Source: Bacteroidota bacterium (GTDB lineage Bacteria > Bacteroidota > Bacteroidia > B-17B0 > Aurantibacillaceae). Taken from it: a stretch of 64,000 bases of DNA. The position numbers and the translations under genes were made by a program. The first letter of the stretch is position 1. The number at the start of each line of letters is the position of its first letter. The notes below the pieces were generated by a model. The model made no database searches. It was not told where the DNA came from and saw only the letters and a list, made by a program, of their open reading frames with translations. The DNA lies in assembly GCA_029237825.1 (NCBI GenBank), contig JAQZBQ010000004.1, forward strand, positions 124,001 to 188,000. Reading direction: 5' to 3'. Shown in pieces: positions 25,702 through 34,850 of the stretch.

Positions 25702-26055
25702 ATGAATAAAATTTATTTCCTTTCCACTTGTGATACCTGTAAGCGCATTATCAAGGAGCTCGGCTTAACCGAAAAGAAATTTATATTTCAGGATATTAAA
25801 ACTGAAAAAATAACTCCTTTGCAATTAAAGGAAATGAAGGAGGCTGCCGGTGGTTTTGAAGCATTGTTTAGTCGCGTTGCGCTGAAATATAAAGCGTTGG
25901 ATCCTAAGCCAAGTGCTGAGACCGAGTTTCGGGATTTAATTTTAAGTGAATACACTTTTTTGAAAAGACCTGTGATCTTAATCGGGGACAAAATATTTGT
26001 AGGCAATTCAAAAGGGGTTTTACAGGAAGCAAAGAAAGAGTTGGAGAAACTATAA
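25702..26055 (+). CDS. ArsC/Spx-family thioredoxin-fold protein
   Basis: A 117-residue protein of the ArsC/Spx/YffB group. It has a CxxC at the N-terminus (STCDTCKR) and the family pattern YFLSTCDTCKRIIKEL, RVALKYKALD and KRPVILIGDKIFVG with the cis-Pro before VILIG. It could be a thiol reductase or, as in Firmicutes, an RNA-polymerase-binding regulator. The arsenate-reductase Arg triad is not clear and no arsenic genes are nearby, so arsenate reduction is not supported. It is followed at 11 bp by the glycosyltransferase gene. Confidence 0.82.
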   Translation: MNKIYFLSTCDTCKRIIKELGLTEKKFIFQDIKTEKITPLQLKEMKEAAGGFEALFSRVALKYKALDPKPSAETEFRDLILSEYTFLKRPVILIGDKIFVGNSKGVLQEAKKELEKL

Positions 26056-26066
26056 ATGGTATTGAT

Positions 26067-27200
26067 TTGATATCCTCAATTAATATTGTGTGTTTGGATG
26101 TGCCATACCCGGCAAATTACGGTGGGGCCATCAATATGTTTCATAAAATTCGATGGCTTCATAAAAGCGGTGTTGAAATATATTTGCACTGTTATACCTA
26201 TGGAGAGCGTGTGCCTTCGAAAGAGCTTGAAAAATATTGCAAAGAGGTGCATTACTATCAACGTAGAACTGGTCTGCTTTCTTTTTTGTCGTTGATTCCC
26301 TATAACGTTAAGTCGCGTTCGTCGGTTGAATTGAAAGAGAACCTTCTTAAAAACGAATATCTTATTTTGTTTGAAGCGCTTCATTCCTGCTACTGGCTAA
26401 ATCACAAACGATTTTCTCACAGAAAGAAAATTTTCAGAGAATCGAATGTAGAACATGATTATTTCTTTCACCTTGCGCAAAATGAAAAGAACCTGTTGAA
26501 ACGGGTCTACCTTTATTCAGAGTCTTTTAAGTTGAAACGTTTTGAGAGAAAGCTCGTGGCCTCCGATCTAATGTTGATAGTTTCGAAAGAAGATGAAAAA
26601 TATTTTAAGAACCAATTCCCTTCAAATAACATCAGGTTTATGCCGTCTTTTCATCAAAATGATGATGTGACTATTAAGGAAGGAATTTCGGATTACGTTC
26701 TATATCATGGTAATTTAAGTGTGTCGGAAAATAATTATGCAGCGGAGTGGCTGATTGATCATGTTTTTTCGAGAATTAACTATAATGTCATCATAGCTGG
26801 TTTGAATCCACCTGCATTTCTTTCGAAGAAAATAGCTCAGTTTGAAAATATTCAGTTGATTTCGAATTGTAGTGAGAACCAAATGAATGAATTAGTTGAG
26901 CATGCGCAGGTACATTGTTTGTACACACCTCAGCCCACCGGATTGAAACTTAAATTGCTGAATGTGCTTTTTAAAGGACGTCACGTGGTGTGTGATCCAA
27001 ATATGATTGCGGGAACTGAATTAGCCCGCGCTGTAGCTATTGCAAAAAGCGCGGAAGATTTTATCCTGAGCATTCAACAACTTATGAAGGTTCCTTTTGA
27101 TACAGCAAGTATTCAAAACAGAAGGAATCTTCTCGAACGCTATACCAATCAAAGAAATATTAAAGATTTAATAGATGCGTTGGAACCGATAAAAGTTTAA
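26067..27200 (+). CDS. Glycosyltransferase, GT4-like (GT-B fold)
   Basis: A 377-residue protein with GT-B architecture. The N-terminal half begins CLDVPYPANYGGAINMFHKI, with the Gly-rich acceptor loop. In the C-terminal half, VLYHGNLSVSENNYAAEWLI and VHCLYTPQPTGLKLKLLNVL occupy the places of the nucleotide-sugar site, with Lys in GLKLKLL where the usual GT4 pattern is G-x-x-x-K. It should transfer a sugar onto a surface glycan or protein. The start is TTG (26067). It is 14 bp upstream of the 2OG oxygenase gene, probably co-transcribed. Confidence 0.8.
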   Translation: MISSINIVCLDVPYPANYGGAINMFHKIRWLHKSGVEIYLHCYTYGERVPSKELEKYCKEVHYYQRRTGLLSFLSLIPYNVKSRSSVELKENLLKNEYLILFEALHSCYWLNHKRFSHRKKIFRESNVEHDYFFHLAQNEKNLLKRVYLYSESFKLKRFERKLVASDLMLIVSKEDEKYFKNQFPSNNIRFMPSFHQNDDVTIKEGISDYVLYHGNLSVSENNYAAEWLIDHVFSRINYNVIIAGLNPPAFLSKKIAQFENIQLISNCSENQMNELVEHAQVHCLYTPQPTGLKLKLLNVLFKGRHVVCDPNMIAGTELARAVAIAKSAEDFILSIQQLMKVPFDTASIQNRRNLLERYTNQRNIKDLIDALEPIKV

Positions 27201-27214
27201 GTAATTTTGAATAT

Positions 27215-28027
27215 ATGCTAACAAGAGAGCAGATCGCCGACCTGATTTTTCAAAGACTACAATCTGAAAAGGATAATCTGAAAAATCAATTTCAAAACCC
27301 CAATCAGATTAATTCCTGCATTGTTGATGATTTGTTACCTGAACCGCTGGCGCATGAAATTTTTAATGCGTTTCCTGCTCCGGAAAAAATGGGTGAACAT
27401 CGGTCTTTGAGAGAAAATAAGAAAATTGCAGCACAACTTAATTTGTATCACCCTATTCTTGAAGAGATCACTTTTGCTTTTCAGGACCCACGAATCGTAA
27501 GTTTGGTGGAAGAAATTACGGGGATAAAAAATATGGAACCTGATTCTAAACTTTACGCCGGTGGAATTAGTTTAATGAGCGAAGGAAACTTTCTAAATCC
27601 GCATTTGGATAATTCTCACGATAGTGAACGCCAGAAATACAGAGTTTTAAATTTATTGTATTACGTGTCTCCAAACTGGAAAGAAGAATACGGTGGTAAT
27701 CTGGAGTTGTGGGACCGGGGATTAAAATATAAACAGCGTACCATTGTCTCAAAGTTTAACCGTTTGGTATTAATGATCACCAACAAAACATCCTACCATT
27801 CTGTTTCAAAGGTTGTTCATAGCGCAAACCGCTGCTGCGTTTCAAATTATTATTTTTCTGATGAACCCGCAGAAAATGAAGACTATTTCCACGTTACTAC
27901 TTTTTATGGAAGGCCGGAAGAACCAATTAAACGTTTTCTGCTTCCTATTGACGCTTTTTTGCGCCAATCGTTACGCAAGATTTTCAAAAAAGGCGTAGTA
28001 AAAACCAAGCATATTTATAAACGCTAG
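27215..28027 (+). CDS. 2-oxoglutarate/Fe(II)-dependent oxygenase (prolyl-4-hydroxylase-like)
   Basis: A 270-residue oxygenase with the double-stranded beta-helix metal site. The iron triad is HxD in NPHLDNSHD and the distal His in TSYHSVSKV, and NRCCVSNYYFS supplies the Arg that binds 2-oxoglutarate. YGGNLELWD is the conserved strand before the distal His. The family hydroxylates proteins, peptides or small molecules. Beside a glycosyltransferase, modification of a surface polysaccharide or its carrier is plausible but only inferred. The end lies 3 bp from the convergent BtuG-like gene, with no visible terminator between them. Confidence 0.88.
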   Translation: MLTREQIADLIFQRLQSEKDNLKNQFQNPNQINSCIVDDLLPEPLAHEIFNAFPAPEKMGEHRSLRENKKIAAQLNLYHPILEEITFAFQDPRIVSLVEEITGIKNMEPDSKLYAGGISLMSEGNFLNPHLDNSHDSERQKYRVLNLLYYVSPNWKEEYGGNLELWDRGLKYKQRTIVSKFNRLVLMITNKTSYHSVSKVVHSANRCCVSNYYFSDEPAENEDYFHVTTFYGRPEEPIKRFLLPIDAFLRQSLRKIFKKGVVKTKHIYKR

Positions 28028-28030
28028 TTT

Positions 28031-29068
28031 TTATTCGAACTGAAAACACGTTGAAATAATGCCTGCATTGAATTTTGTAATAAAAGTGCCATTTGGGCTG
28101 TAGATTTCTATTTTGGATTTCTGCACATAGTCAACGGCGTCCGATACATAGATCGTATAATCTTTTGGGTTAATTCCTAGCGTGTAAAAAATTTTCGAGC
28201 CTTGAGAAATCAAGGGGGATGTCGGGAGCGCAACAGAGTTGATTTGCATTTGAAAAACACCATTATTGAGAAAATAAAGCGAGTCACGTGTCTTGTTGAT
28301 ACATAGGTTTCGCGGACTCTCACCAGCGTTGAAACTCCAACTAGCTTCTATCTGCAAAGAAACAGGATCGATACGGCTTAATTTTCCTGTTTGTGCCGAG
28401 GCAGCATCGCCACTACTGAGTACCCAAATTTTTGAGTGTTTGTCAATACAAATACCGGCGGCCCCTTTACCAACTAAAACACTGTCCGTTATAATGTCAT
28501 TCATAGTATTAACGACATAACAATATTCTGAGTTTCCATTACTCACATACGCTTTTCCGTAAATCGATATCATTTCTTCAGTGCCGTTTCTGCAAGGAAT
28601 CGTTCCCGATAAAGCGTTGGTATTCAAATCAAGGACCTGAATGAAATTGGCGTACAGGTCGCTTACATACGCTTTGTTATAGGTGACTGGTAGCAGATAC
28701 CTTGGCGACACCAGTCCATTAATCGTACCGGTTTTTTTGAAATTTTCGGCATTCACTACTACAATTTTATTTGAATTGTTTACCACAACATAATAGTTAT
28801 TATTATGACGGGTAATACTCTGACACACATTTCCAAGAAGAGCGCCGTTATTTTGCTGCCCAAAATAGTCACTCACTATGGCGCCGGTTGTTGGGTCGTA
28901 AAGACTCACGGTCCCGGAACCCCAACCAAAATTTCCTTCGTTGACAATTAGAACTTTCCGGTCTGCCTGAATAGAAGCAACCGTATTTCCTGGTTCCTGC
29001 GGTTTATCTTTCACGCAGGACCAAAAACTACAAGTCATTATCAGCAATGTAATGAGTCGCATCATCAA
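28031..29068 (-). CDS. BtuG-like beta-propeller lipoprotein (DUF5074 / YncE type)
   Basis: A 345-residue lipoprotein (lipobox near TCSFWSC) whose body is a seven-bladed propeller in texture, with repeated blades of the type VLIVNEGNFGWGSGTVSLYD and KAYVSDLYANFIQVLDL. The EGNFG start followed by YVV or YVSD blades is the DUF5074/YncE pattern. In gut Bacteroides, BtuG proteins of this kind sit on BtuB and bind vitamin B12 very tightly. Here it is the third gene of a riboswitch-controlled operon with a TonB receptor and a DUF4465 protein, so the B12 role is strongly suggested by context. It should be anchored to the outer membrane and face outward. Confidence 0.85.
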   Translation of the reverse strand: MMMRLITLLIMTCSFWSCVKDKPQEPGNTVASIQADRKVLIVNEGNFGWGSGTVSLYDPTTGAIVSDYFGQQNNGALLGNVCQSITRHNNNYYVVVNNSNKIVVVNAENFKKTGTINGLVSPRYLLPVTYNKAYVSDLYANFIQVLDLNTNALSGTIPCRNGTEEMISIYGKAYVSNGNSEYCYVVNTMNDIITDSVLVGKGAAGICIDKHSKIWVLSSGDAASAQTGKLSRIDPVSLQIEASWSFNAGESPRNLCINKTRDSLYFLNNGVFQMQINSVALPTSPLISQGSKIFYTLGINPKDYTIYVSDAVDYVQKSKIEIYSPNGTFITKFNAGIISTCFQFE

Positions 29069-29097
29069 TTTTAGGGTTTTAACTTAATTTCCTCAAT

Positions 29098-30102
29098 TTA
29101 CAATTTGATAAATTTGATTTTTTTAAATGACGCGCCATCTGTGACGGTTAGAAAGTATATTCCCCCGTCTAAATTTTGAATGTCCAGGCTTTCCTGGGAA
29201 CGCCCTGAATTTATCTGGATGTTCTTAATTTCCAGTTCCTTTCCGGAAATATCAGTTAAAACGATTGACAGAATTTGCGTGGATTTCGAGAGTAAGTTTA
29301 AATTAATTATTTCTTTTGCCGGGTTCGGCTGAAGTTTCATGTCTACTAAAGATTCGATCTCATTGATGTCGACGGTACTAACGGTTGTCAGGTTGTCTAT
29401 GGAAAAAAATGCAGGAGTTTTCATACCGAACGAATTGTTGTCGGACGACTTCATGATAAACTGGATGCTATCAACTTGGCCCAGTGCAAGACAATTAACA
29501 TACTGCCAGTTTTTAACAACGTAATCATTTATAGTTCCGGTTCCTCTGAAATCCGCTAAAAAAAATTGGACGCTGTCGTTGGTAAGATTGCCTCCTCTGA
29601 AACCTCTTACAAGAACTTTGAACCAATCAGGATATTCACCTTGCGGAATGCTTGCTCCGGAACCCGTACCTGTGGTGTCTCCAAATTTCCTTCCATAACC
29701 TCCTTTTTTTATTTCTTTCCAGGCATAGGTAGTATTAGTGATGTAAAATCCACTTACTGCAGTTGTAGTATTAGAGAAAATCACTTTTGCACCGGATTGA
29801 ACCGTGGCATAATTATTACCACTAAATGCGGTTCCTGTAATACAGCCATATAAATTTGTATAGGTTCCGTTAACCGTGTCGTTTACGTTTGTGTAAGCAC
29901 TTCCTGATTCCCAGATGTTCCATGAACTGTTCCAATCATATTGAAATGTTACTCCATTGCTGCTGAAATCAGCTCCTGAATTATCCTGATAATAGGAATT
30001 AGGCGAGAGTGTAAATGTGTCGAAAGAGACAGTTTGTGCCCAGGTTTGAAGCGAAACTACTATAGCAATTACAGCGATTAGGGAGTGGCGGTTGTTTTTC
30101 AT
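29098..30102 (-). CDS. DUF4465 (BtuH-like) protein with T9SS sorting domain
   Basis: A 334-residue secreted protein: signal peptide (to about residue 22, LQTWAQ), DUF4465 domain at about 25-240, and a C-terminal T9SS signal at about 255-334. DUF4465 hallmarks are LSPNSYYQDNSGADFSSNG, NSSWNIWESGSAYTNVND and the later SIQFIMKSSDNNSFGMKTPAFFSIDN. The tail has LQPNPAKEIINLNL, GGIYFLTV and KIKFIKL. In Bacteroides, the B12-binding BtuH proteins carry this domain but are lipoproteins. Here the signal suggests export through T9SS instead. Co-operonic with the receptor 10 bp away and with the BtuG-like gene. Confidence 0.85.
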   Translation of the reverse strand: MKNNRHSLIAVIAIVVSLQTWAQTVSFDTFTLSPNSYYQDNSGADFSSNGVTFQYDWNSSWNIWESGSAYTNVNDTVNGTYTNLYGCITGTAFSGNNYATVQSGAKVIFSNTTTAVSGFYITNTTYAWKEIKKGGYGRKFGDTTGTGSGASIPQGEYPDWFKVLVRGFRGGNLTNDSVQFFLADFRGTGTINDYVVKNWQYVNCLALGQVDSIQFIMKSSDNNSFGMKTPAFFSIDNLTTVSTVDINEIESLVDMKLQPNPAKEIINLNLLSKSTQILSIVLTDISGKELEIKNIQINSGRSQESLDIQNLDGGIYFLTVTDGASFKKIKFIKL

Positions 30103-30112
30103 ATGTTTATAA

Positions 30113-32086
30113 TTAAGGTTTTTGAGTTTCTGATTTATTTGGTTTATGATAGTTCATTGTGAGCCCTATTTCGTAGTTTCGGAAAGGCATCGGACTGCCA
30201 GGCATTACCACGTAATTTGAATTGAACACATTGTTGATGCTTCCGAATATGTTTAGGGTGGAGTTGCCAATAGTATAGGCGTAACTACATTTTAAATTAG
30301 AGAAATAATAAGGCATGAGCCAGGATGTATTATCGCTGGCCGTGAATCGATAACCAGTGTAATTTTGATTAAACAGGAAACTTGTTTTTTTGTAGCTGAT
30401 TAACAGATGAGCCTGACCAGTATACCTGGGAGTAAAAATCAGTTGCCTTCCGAGGGAATTATCATTTTCCTGGTTATTTTTTTCGTATGTTGAAAGAACA
30501 TACGCCGTATTTATAGCCAATTTTATATAGAGATTTTTGTGGACGTAACAAATTTCACTTTTAGTTTCTGTACCTCTGCTGTACACTTCCGCAATATTTA
30601 CCGGACTCACATAACCCTTATCTGACGGCAGCCATGTGATCCAGTTTTTTGTATGCCGGTCGAAATACGTTGCTTCGAAATGAACCCAAACATTATTTAT
30701 GGATTTTTTGAATTCGAAAGCCCCTTCTAATTCATTAGCTTCTTCTGATTTTAACTTTTCGTTTCCACCGGGTTGCCAGTATAAATCATACAGTGTGGGT
30801 TGGCGGTAGGAGGTAGCCCCGTTTAATTTAGCAGCTAAGTGAGGAAATATTTTATAATGTAAACCCATATTTCCCGTGAATGGAATTTCAGTAAGGCTTG
30901 TTAATTCTTTCCGGATGGAGGCGTTATAGGTTAATTTAGAATGAAAGGCAGTTAATTTATAGGAGGAAAAAAACGCAATTTTATTAAGCTCATTCATTTT
31001 TGCAATGGCCTTGTTTGCATCGGGTTGAGACCTTAGCAGATAAGATGTATAATTGACACCAAAATTAATGCTATGATTTTTGAACTGCAAAGTGTTTTCG
31101 TTTTCTGTGATGAACGTGTTAGTTTGGTTTTTACTATGCGTATTTCTTAAGCTATCATTGTATGTATTCTTATCGTCAAAAAACGCCATTCTTGTTATTG
31201 ATTTGATTCTGTAACGCGAATAACTCCAATCGGCAGAAATTTTGAGGTTGTTATCTTTTTGATTTCTTGTATTATTCGTGAAGAAATACGTTGGTAAATT
31301 TCTAAAAGCATAATTGTACCAGCCCCTCAGGTTAATTTTATGATACTGATTAACCTTGAAAGAGAGTTCCTGCATAAGGCCTTGCATAAGATAGGAAGCA
31401 TTTTGCATGGTTTTATCCTGATTTTCCTTATCAAGCGTATCTTTATAGGTAAAGTTATTTTCAGACGATTGGTAGAACACTTTGGTATTTGAAACAAATC
31501 TTTTACGACTCCACAACATCCCCGTATTCATTTTATATGAGCCAAAACTCCCGGTGCTCATCATAACTTTTGATTGAAACCCTTTATTGAATGAAGGATT
31601 GTTATTCAGGTGTATCGATCCGCCAACTGTACCGCTTCCCCATAATGCACTGCCACCACCATAATTTAAGGTGAAGTCATCAAAAAACTGCACTGGAACG
31701 AGACTTAAATCGTACATCCCCAATGCTGGATTGTTGATATTAAATCCATTCCATAAAATCGCGGTTTGATTTGAGTTTCCTCCGCGGATGCTAGTAGATG
31801 CAATGTTGCCAGGTCCGTAAGATTTCACATGGACTGTGCTTAGATTGGAAAGTAAATCTGTGAGTGAAGATGTTTGATGGTGTGCAATAGACAGACTGTC
31901 CATCTTTATTATTTTCTTTGAATCTTTAATAAACGCTTCTTTATTTTCCAATATTACTATTTCATTCAGTATATGTGCTGATGTATCTTTTGTCTGACCA
32001 AACAACGGGTTATGCGTTTTCGCCAATACCCATATAAGTAACAGGTATGAAAATGAAACACGACTATGTAGTTTAATACAATTCAT
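30113..32086 (-). CDS. btuB: TonB-dependent receptor, vitamin B12 (BtuB type)
   Basis: A 657-residue outer-membrane receptor for cobalamin. After the signal peptide, the plug domain runs to about residue 170: SLTDLLSNLSTVHVKSYGPGN, STSIRGGNSNQTAILWNGFN and the GGGSALWGSGTVGGSIHL signature. The rest is a 22-strand barrel ending in an aromatic strand (MPFRNYEIGLTMNYHK region). I start it at the ATG at 32086, giving MNCIKLHSRVSFSYLLLIW; in-frame codons run to 32173 but lie next to the riboswitch and look untranslated. The upstream cobalamin riboswitch assigns the substrate. TonB, BtuF, BtuC and BtuD homologues are not in the window. Confidence 0.93.
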   Translation of the reverse strand: MNCIKLHSRVSFSYLLLIWVLAKTHNPLFGQTKDTSAHILNEIVILENKEAFIKDSKKIIKMDSLSIAHHQTSSLTDLLSNLSTVHVKSYGPGNIASTSIRGGNSNQTAILWNGFNINNPALGMYDLSLVPVQFFDDFTLNYGGGSALWGSGTVGGSIHLNNNPSFNKGFQSKVMMSTGSFGSYKMNTGMLWSRKRFVSNTKVFYQSSENNFTYKDTLDKENQDKTMQNASYLMQGLMQELSFKVNQYHKINLRGWYNYAFRNLPTYFFTNNTRNQKDNNLKISADWSYSRYRIKSITRMAFFDDKNTYNDSLRNTHSKNQTNTFITENENTLQFKNHSINFGVNYTSYLLRSQPDANKAIAKMNELNKIAFFSSYKLTAFHSKLTYNASIRKELTSLTEIPFTGNMGLHYKIFPHLAAKLNGATSYRQPTLYDLYWQPGGNEKLKSEEANELEGAFEFKKSINNVWVHFEATYFDRHTKNWITWLPSDKGYVSPVNIAEVYSRGTETKSEICYVHKNLYIKLAINTAYVLSTYEKNNQENDNSLGRQLIFTPRYTGQAHLLISYKKTSFLFNQNYTGYRFTASDNTSWLMPYYFSNLKCSYAYTIGNSTLNIFGSINNVFNSNYVVMPGSPMPFRNYEIGLTMNYHKPNKSETQKP

Positions 32087-32177
32087 TTTTAATAAAGAAA
32101 ACAAAAATTGAAAAACAACATGCGGTATTACACATTCTGTTTTTGTTTGCTTTTGTTTCCCCGAAAGCTTCAAAATG

Positions 32178-32315
32178 CAGTTTGGCAGGTCTTCTGACTC
32201 GTCTTAGTTTTTATACCTTCCCGTTTTCACAGTGGCATTTCATAAAAACATTTATAAGACTTACAGCAGCGGGCACTGTTCATGATTTGCACATGATTCC
32301 CTTTTAATTTTTAAT
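32178..32315 (-). promoter_or_regulatory. Cobalamin riboswitch
   Basis: On the minus strand the leader contains the typical B12 order: AAAAGGGAATC, AACAGTGCCCGCTGCTGTAA, GCCACTG, GGGAAGG and the B12 box AGTCAGAAGACCTGCC (complement about 32184-32200). It lies 90 bp upstream of the btuB start and should shut the operon off when cobalamin is plentiful. The limits are approximate. Confidence 0.93.
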
Positions 32316-32365
32316 CCGGAGATTTAAAAACCAAATTGCGTGGCAAATGTAGTAATAAAAAATAA

Positions 32366-32395
32366 AAACGCACATTTATAATTAAATGTGCGTTT
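32366..32395 (-). terminator. Intrinsic terminator of the Usp gene
   Basis: On the minus strand, AAACGCACATTT, a short AT loop and AAATGTGCGTTTTTATTTTTT. It separates the Usp gene from the B12 riboswitch leader. Confidence 0.8.
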
Positions 32396-32420
32396 CCATT
32401 AGAATAAATTTGATACCTAA

Positions 32421-33320
32421 TTAGGTTCCTGGAAGTATATCGCCCCAGTCGGCACTATCATCTGTTTCTGCAGCTTTAATACTAAGTACCGGAACTTTTG
32501 AATGGTGTATCACCTGCAACGCGTAGGGTCCTAAAAAGAATCCGCTTAATTCAGCGTCCTGATCAGTCATGATAGAAATTAAATCTCCACCCATCTTTTC
32601 GCAATAATTTACAGTTGCTACAGCTCTGTTCTTAACATTATCTACTAATTCGGTACTACAACTCACGCCTTTGTTTTTAGCCGCTGTTTCAACCTGGCGA
32701 AGCATTACCTGCATGGCATGTCTTTTATTATCTTCATCATCAGCTAATATTCCAACAGCGTACACATGCGAAGCGAATTGTTTCGCCAGTTCTAATGTTG
32801 CAACCACCTTGTGTCGGCTATGCTCGGATGTGTCGATCGGAAGAATGATTTTTTTGTAACCAAATGAAGTTGCATATTCACTCATAGTTAATACCGGGCA
32901 AGGGCTTTTTGTAAGCACTTTTAAGGCGTTACTGCCTATGGTAAGGTCTTCCCATGCACTATAACCATGTGTTCCCATCACAATTAAACCTGCATTTATT
33001 TCAGCGGCAAACTTCACTATTTCCGAAGTTGGATTACCGGTGTTAACTACAGTAGTTACACTAACGTTATATTCCTGCTTTATGTCATTTGCTAATTGTT
33101 CGAGCTTTGCCTGTACCGCAATTGAGGCCTTTTCAATATTGTCAAGCGTGATGCTTGGCGTAAATACATTGAACTTTTCCCAGTGTTTGGTAATAACATG
33201 TAGAAGGTAAATTTCGCCTTTAGTGTATTTTGCTAAGAATGCACCATGCCTGATCGCTAGCAACGACGTTTCAGAGAAATCCGTTGTAATTATAATTTTT
33301 TGTGTGTTAAGGTGAATCAT
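32421..33320 (-). CDS. Universal stress protein, two tandem Usp domains
   Basis: A 299-residue cytoplasmic protein of two UspA domains (about 5-150 and 155-290). The first keeps the ATP-binding signature VMGTHGYSAWEDLTIGSNA followed by SPCPVL. The second (KIILPIDTSEHSRHK at its start) ends SGFFLGPYALQVIHHSKVPVL and lacks the G-x-x-G loop, so only the first half is likely to bind nucleotide. Usp proteins help survival under stress; the molecular partner is unknown. No divergent gene shares its promoter region. Confidence 0.92.
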   Translation of the reverse strand: MIHLNTQKIIITTDFSETSLLAIRHGAFLAKYTKGEIYLLHVITKHWEKFNVFTPSITLDNIEKASIAVQAKLEQLANDIKQEYNVSVTTVVNTGNPTSEIVKFAAEINAGLIVMGTHGYSAWEDLTIGSNALKVLTKSPCPVLTMSEYATSFGYKKIILPIDTSEHSRHKVVATLELAKQFASHVYAVGILADDEDNKRHAMQVMLRQVETAAKNKGVSCSTELVDNVKNRAVATVNYCEKMGGDLISIMTDQDAELSGFFLGPYALQVIHHSKVPVLSIKAAETDDSADWGDILPGT

Positions 33321-33464
33321 AAAATTAATTGTTTGAGTAAATTTAGTAAAATAATAGAATTATGAAATTACTTTTTGGTTCCCGATATGTTGCGAATGTA
33401 TACTTTTAAATGAATTAATTGCAATGATTATCCTCATATAGTGGAATATTACAAGGCTGACTTC

Positions 33465-34721
33465 TTAATGACTTATGTGTTCTATTTCCTGAGCATTATG
33501 CTTATGCTTAAACATTAATGCGAACAGAACTGCAATTACGGCAGAATAGATACTAAAAACAAACCAGATGCCATGCCAGTCTTTATCGCCGTTTGCTTCT
33601 ATAAAATAATAGTCTATTAAATATCCACTGACCTTACTTCCTAAGTACGCGCCCACACCGTTGGTCATCATCATAAATAAACCCTGTGCACTGGATCTAA
33701 TTTTTGGGTCGCATTGGGTCTCTACAAACAGGGAGCCGGAAATATTGAAAAAATCAAATGCCATTCCATAGATGATGCAAGACAGAATGATCATCCATAA
33801 TCCATCAACTGGATCACCATAAGCAAATAGCCCGAAGCGCAAAACCCACGCCACCATACTGAAAAGCATTACATTTTTGATTCCAAAGCGACGTAAAAAA
33901 AACGGAATAGTAAGTATAAAAAGTGTTTCCGATATCTGTGAGATCGACATGATGATGGTAGAATATTTTACTACAAGGGAGTTTGCATATTCAGGAACTT
34001 TTTTAAAATCATCTAAAAAAGAATCTCCGTACATATTGGTAAGTTGAAGTGCAGCGCCTAAGAAAACGGAGAAAATAAAAAATAAAGCCATTTTATAATT
34101 TGCAAACAGTTTGAAGGCATTAAGTCCTAATTGCTCCATCAGGGATGCATTTTCAGAGATTGATTTTTGCGGCGGGCATTTAGGAAGGGTGAATGCATAA
34201 ATGCCAAGTATTACGGCAAATATTCCTGCAATCACAAATTGATTGGCATTGGCTTTACTTCCCGTTAAATTGGTCACCCACATTGCAGCAATAAATCCAA
34301 TGGTTCCCCACACTCTGATGGGCGGGAAAGTTTTAATAACATCAAATTGATTGTTTTTAAGAATGGTGTAAGCGATTGAATTTGAAAGGGAAATTGTTGG
34401 CATGTAAAATATCATTGCCAGGAAAATGACATAGTATAGAGTATCCGGATCATTCACATAAGGAACATAAAAGAGTGTCAATCCGTACAAGACATGTAAA
34501 ATACCATACAGCTTTTCTGCATTTATCCAACGATCGGCTAATATTCCTGTGATTGCCGGCATAAACAGTGAAGAAAGGGCAAGTGTAGAAAAAATTGCTC
34601 CGAACTGGGCTCCTGTCCATTGTTTTGCATTAAAACAATAAGTACCAATAGTTATCAGCCACGCTCCCCATACAAAGAACTGTAGAAAACTCATGACGAT
34701 CAGGCGCATTTTTAAATTCAT
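33465..34721 (-). CDS. MFS nucleoside permease (NupG/XapB-like)
   Basis: A 418-residue inner-membrane transporter with 12 predicted helices. The N-terminus MSFLQFFVWGAWLITIGTY and the loop ITGILADRWINAEKLYGILH are typical of the nucleoside:H+ symporter family in Bacteroidota. The segment PPIRVWGTIGFIAAMWVTN is the helix IV-V region, and SSAQGLFMMMTNGVGAYLGS lies in the C-terminal half. Uptake of nucleosides by proton symport is the likely role; related members move other sugars or nucleotides. Stands alone, with a normal intergenic space from the Usp gene. Confidence 0.88.
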   Translation of the reverse strand: MNLKMRLIVMSFLQFFVWGAWLITIGTYCFNAKQWTGAQFGAIFSTLALSSLFMPAITGILADRWINAEKLYGILHVLYGLTLFYVPYVNDPDTLYYVIFLAMIFYMPTISLSNSIAYTILKNNQFDVIKTFPPIRVWGTIGFIAAMWVTNLTGSKANANQFVIAGIFAVILGIYAFTLPKCPPQKSISENASLMEQLGLNAFKLFANYKMALFFIFSVFLGAALQLTNMYGDSFLDDFKKVPEYANSLVVKYSTIIMSISQISETLFILTIPFFLRRFGIKNVMLFSMVAWVLRFGLFAYGDPVDGLWMIILSCIIYGMAFDFFNISGSLFVETQCDPKIRSSAQGLFMMMTNGVGAYLGSKVSGYLIDYYFIEANGDKDWHGIWFVFSIYSAVIAVLFALMFKHKHNAQEIEHISH

Positions 34722-34850
34722 GGTAGTAGCTATTTAGAAATCTGGATAAACGAATTGAAAGACGATAGCAAAATGAATGGACAAGATATAAAAAAGATTT
34801 TAATGTCACTAAAATTCGGAGAGACCATTATATAAGTAAAATAAGTAGCC

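Noticed and set aside
25702-26055. Arsenate reductase
   Set aside because: The CxxC is present, but the Arg triad of ArsC is not clear and no arsenic-resistance genes are nearby. The family also includes Spx-like regulators.
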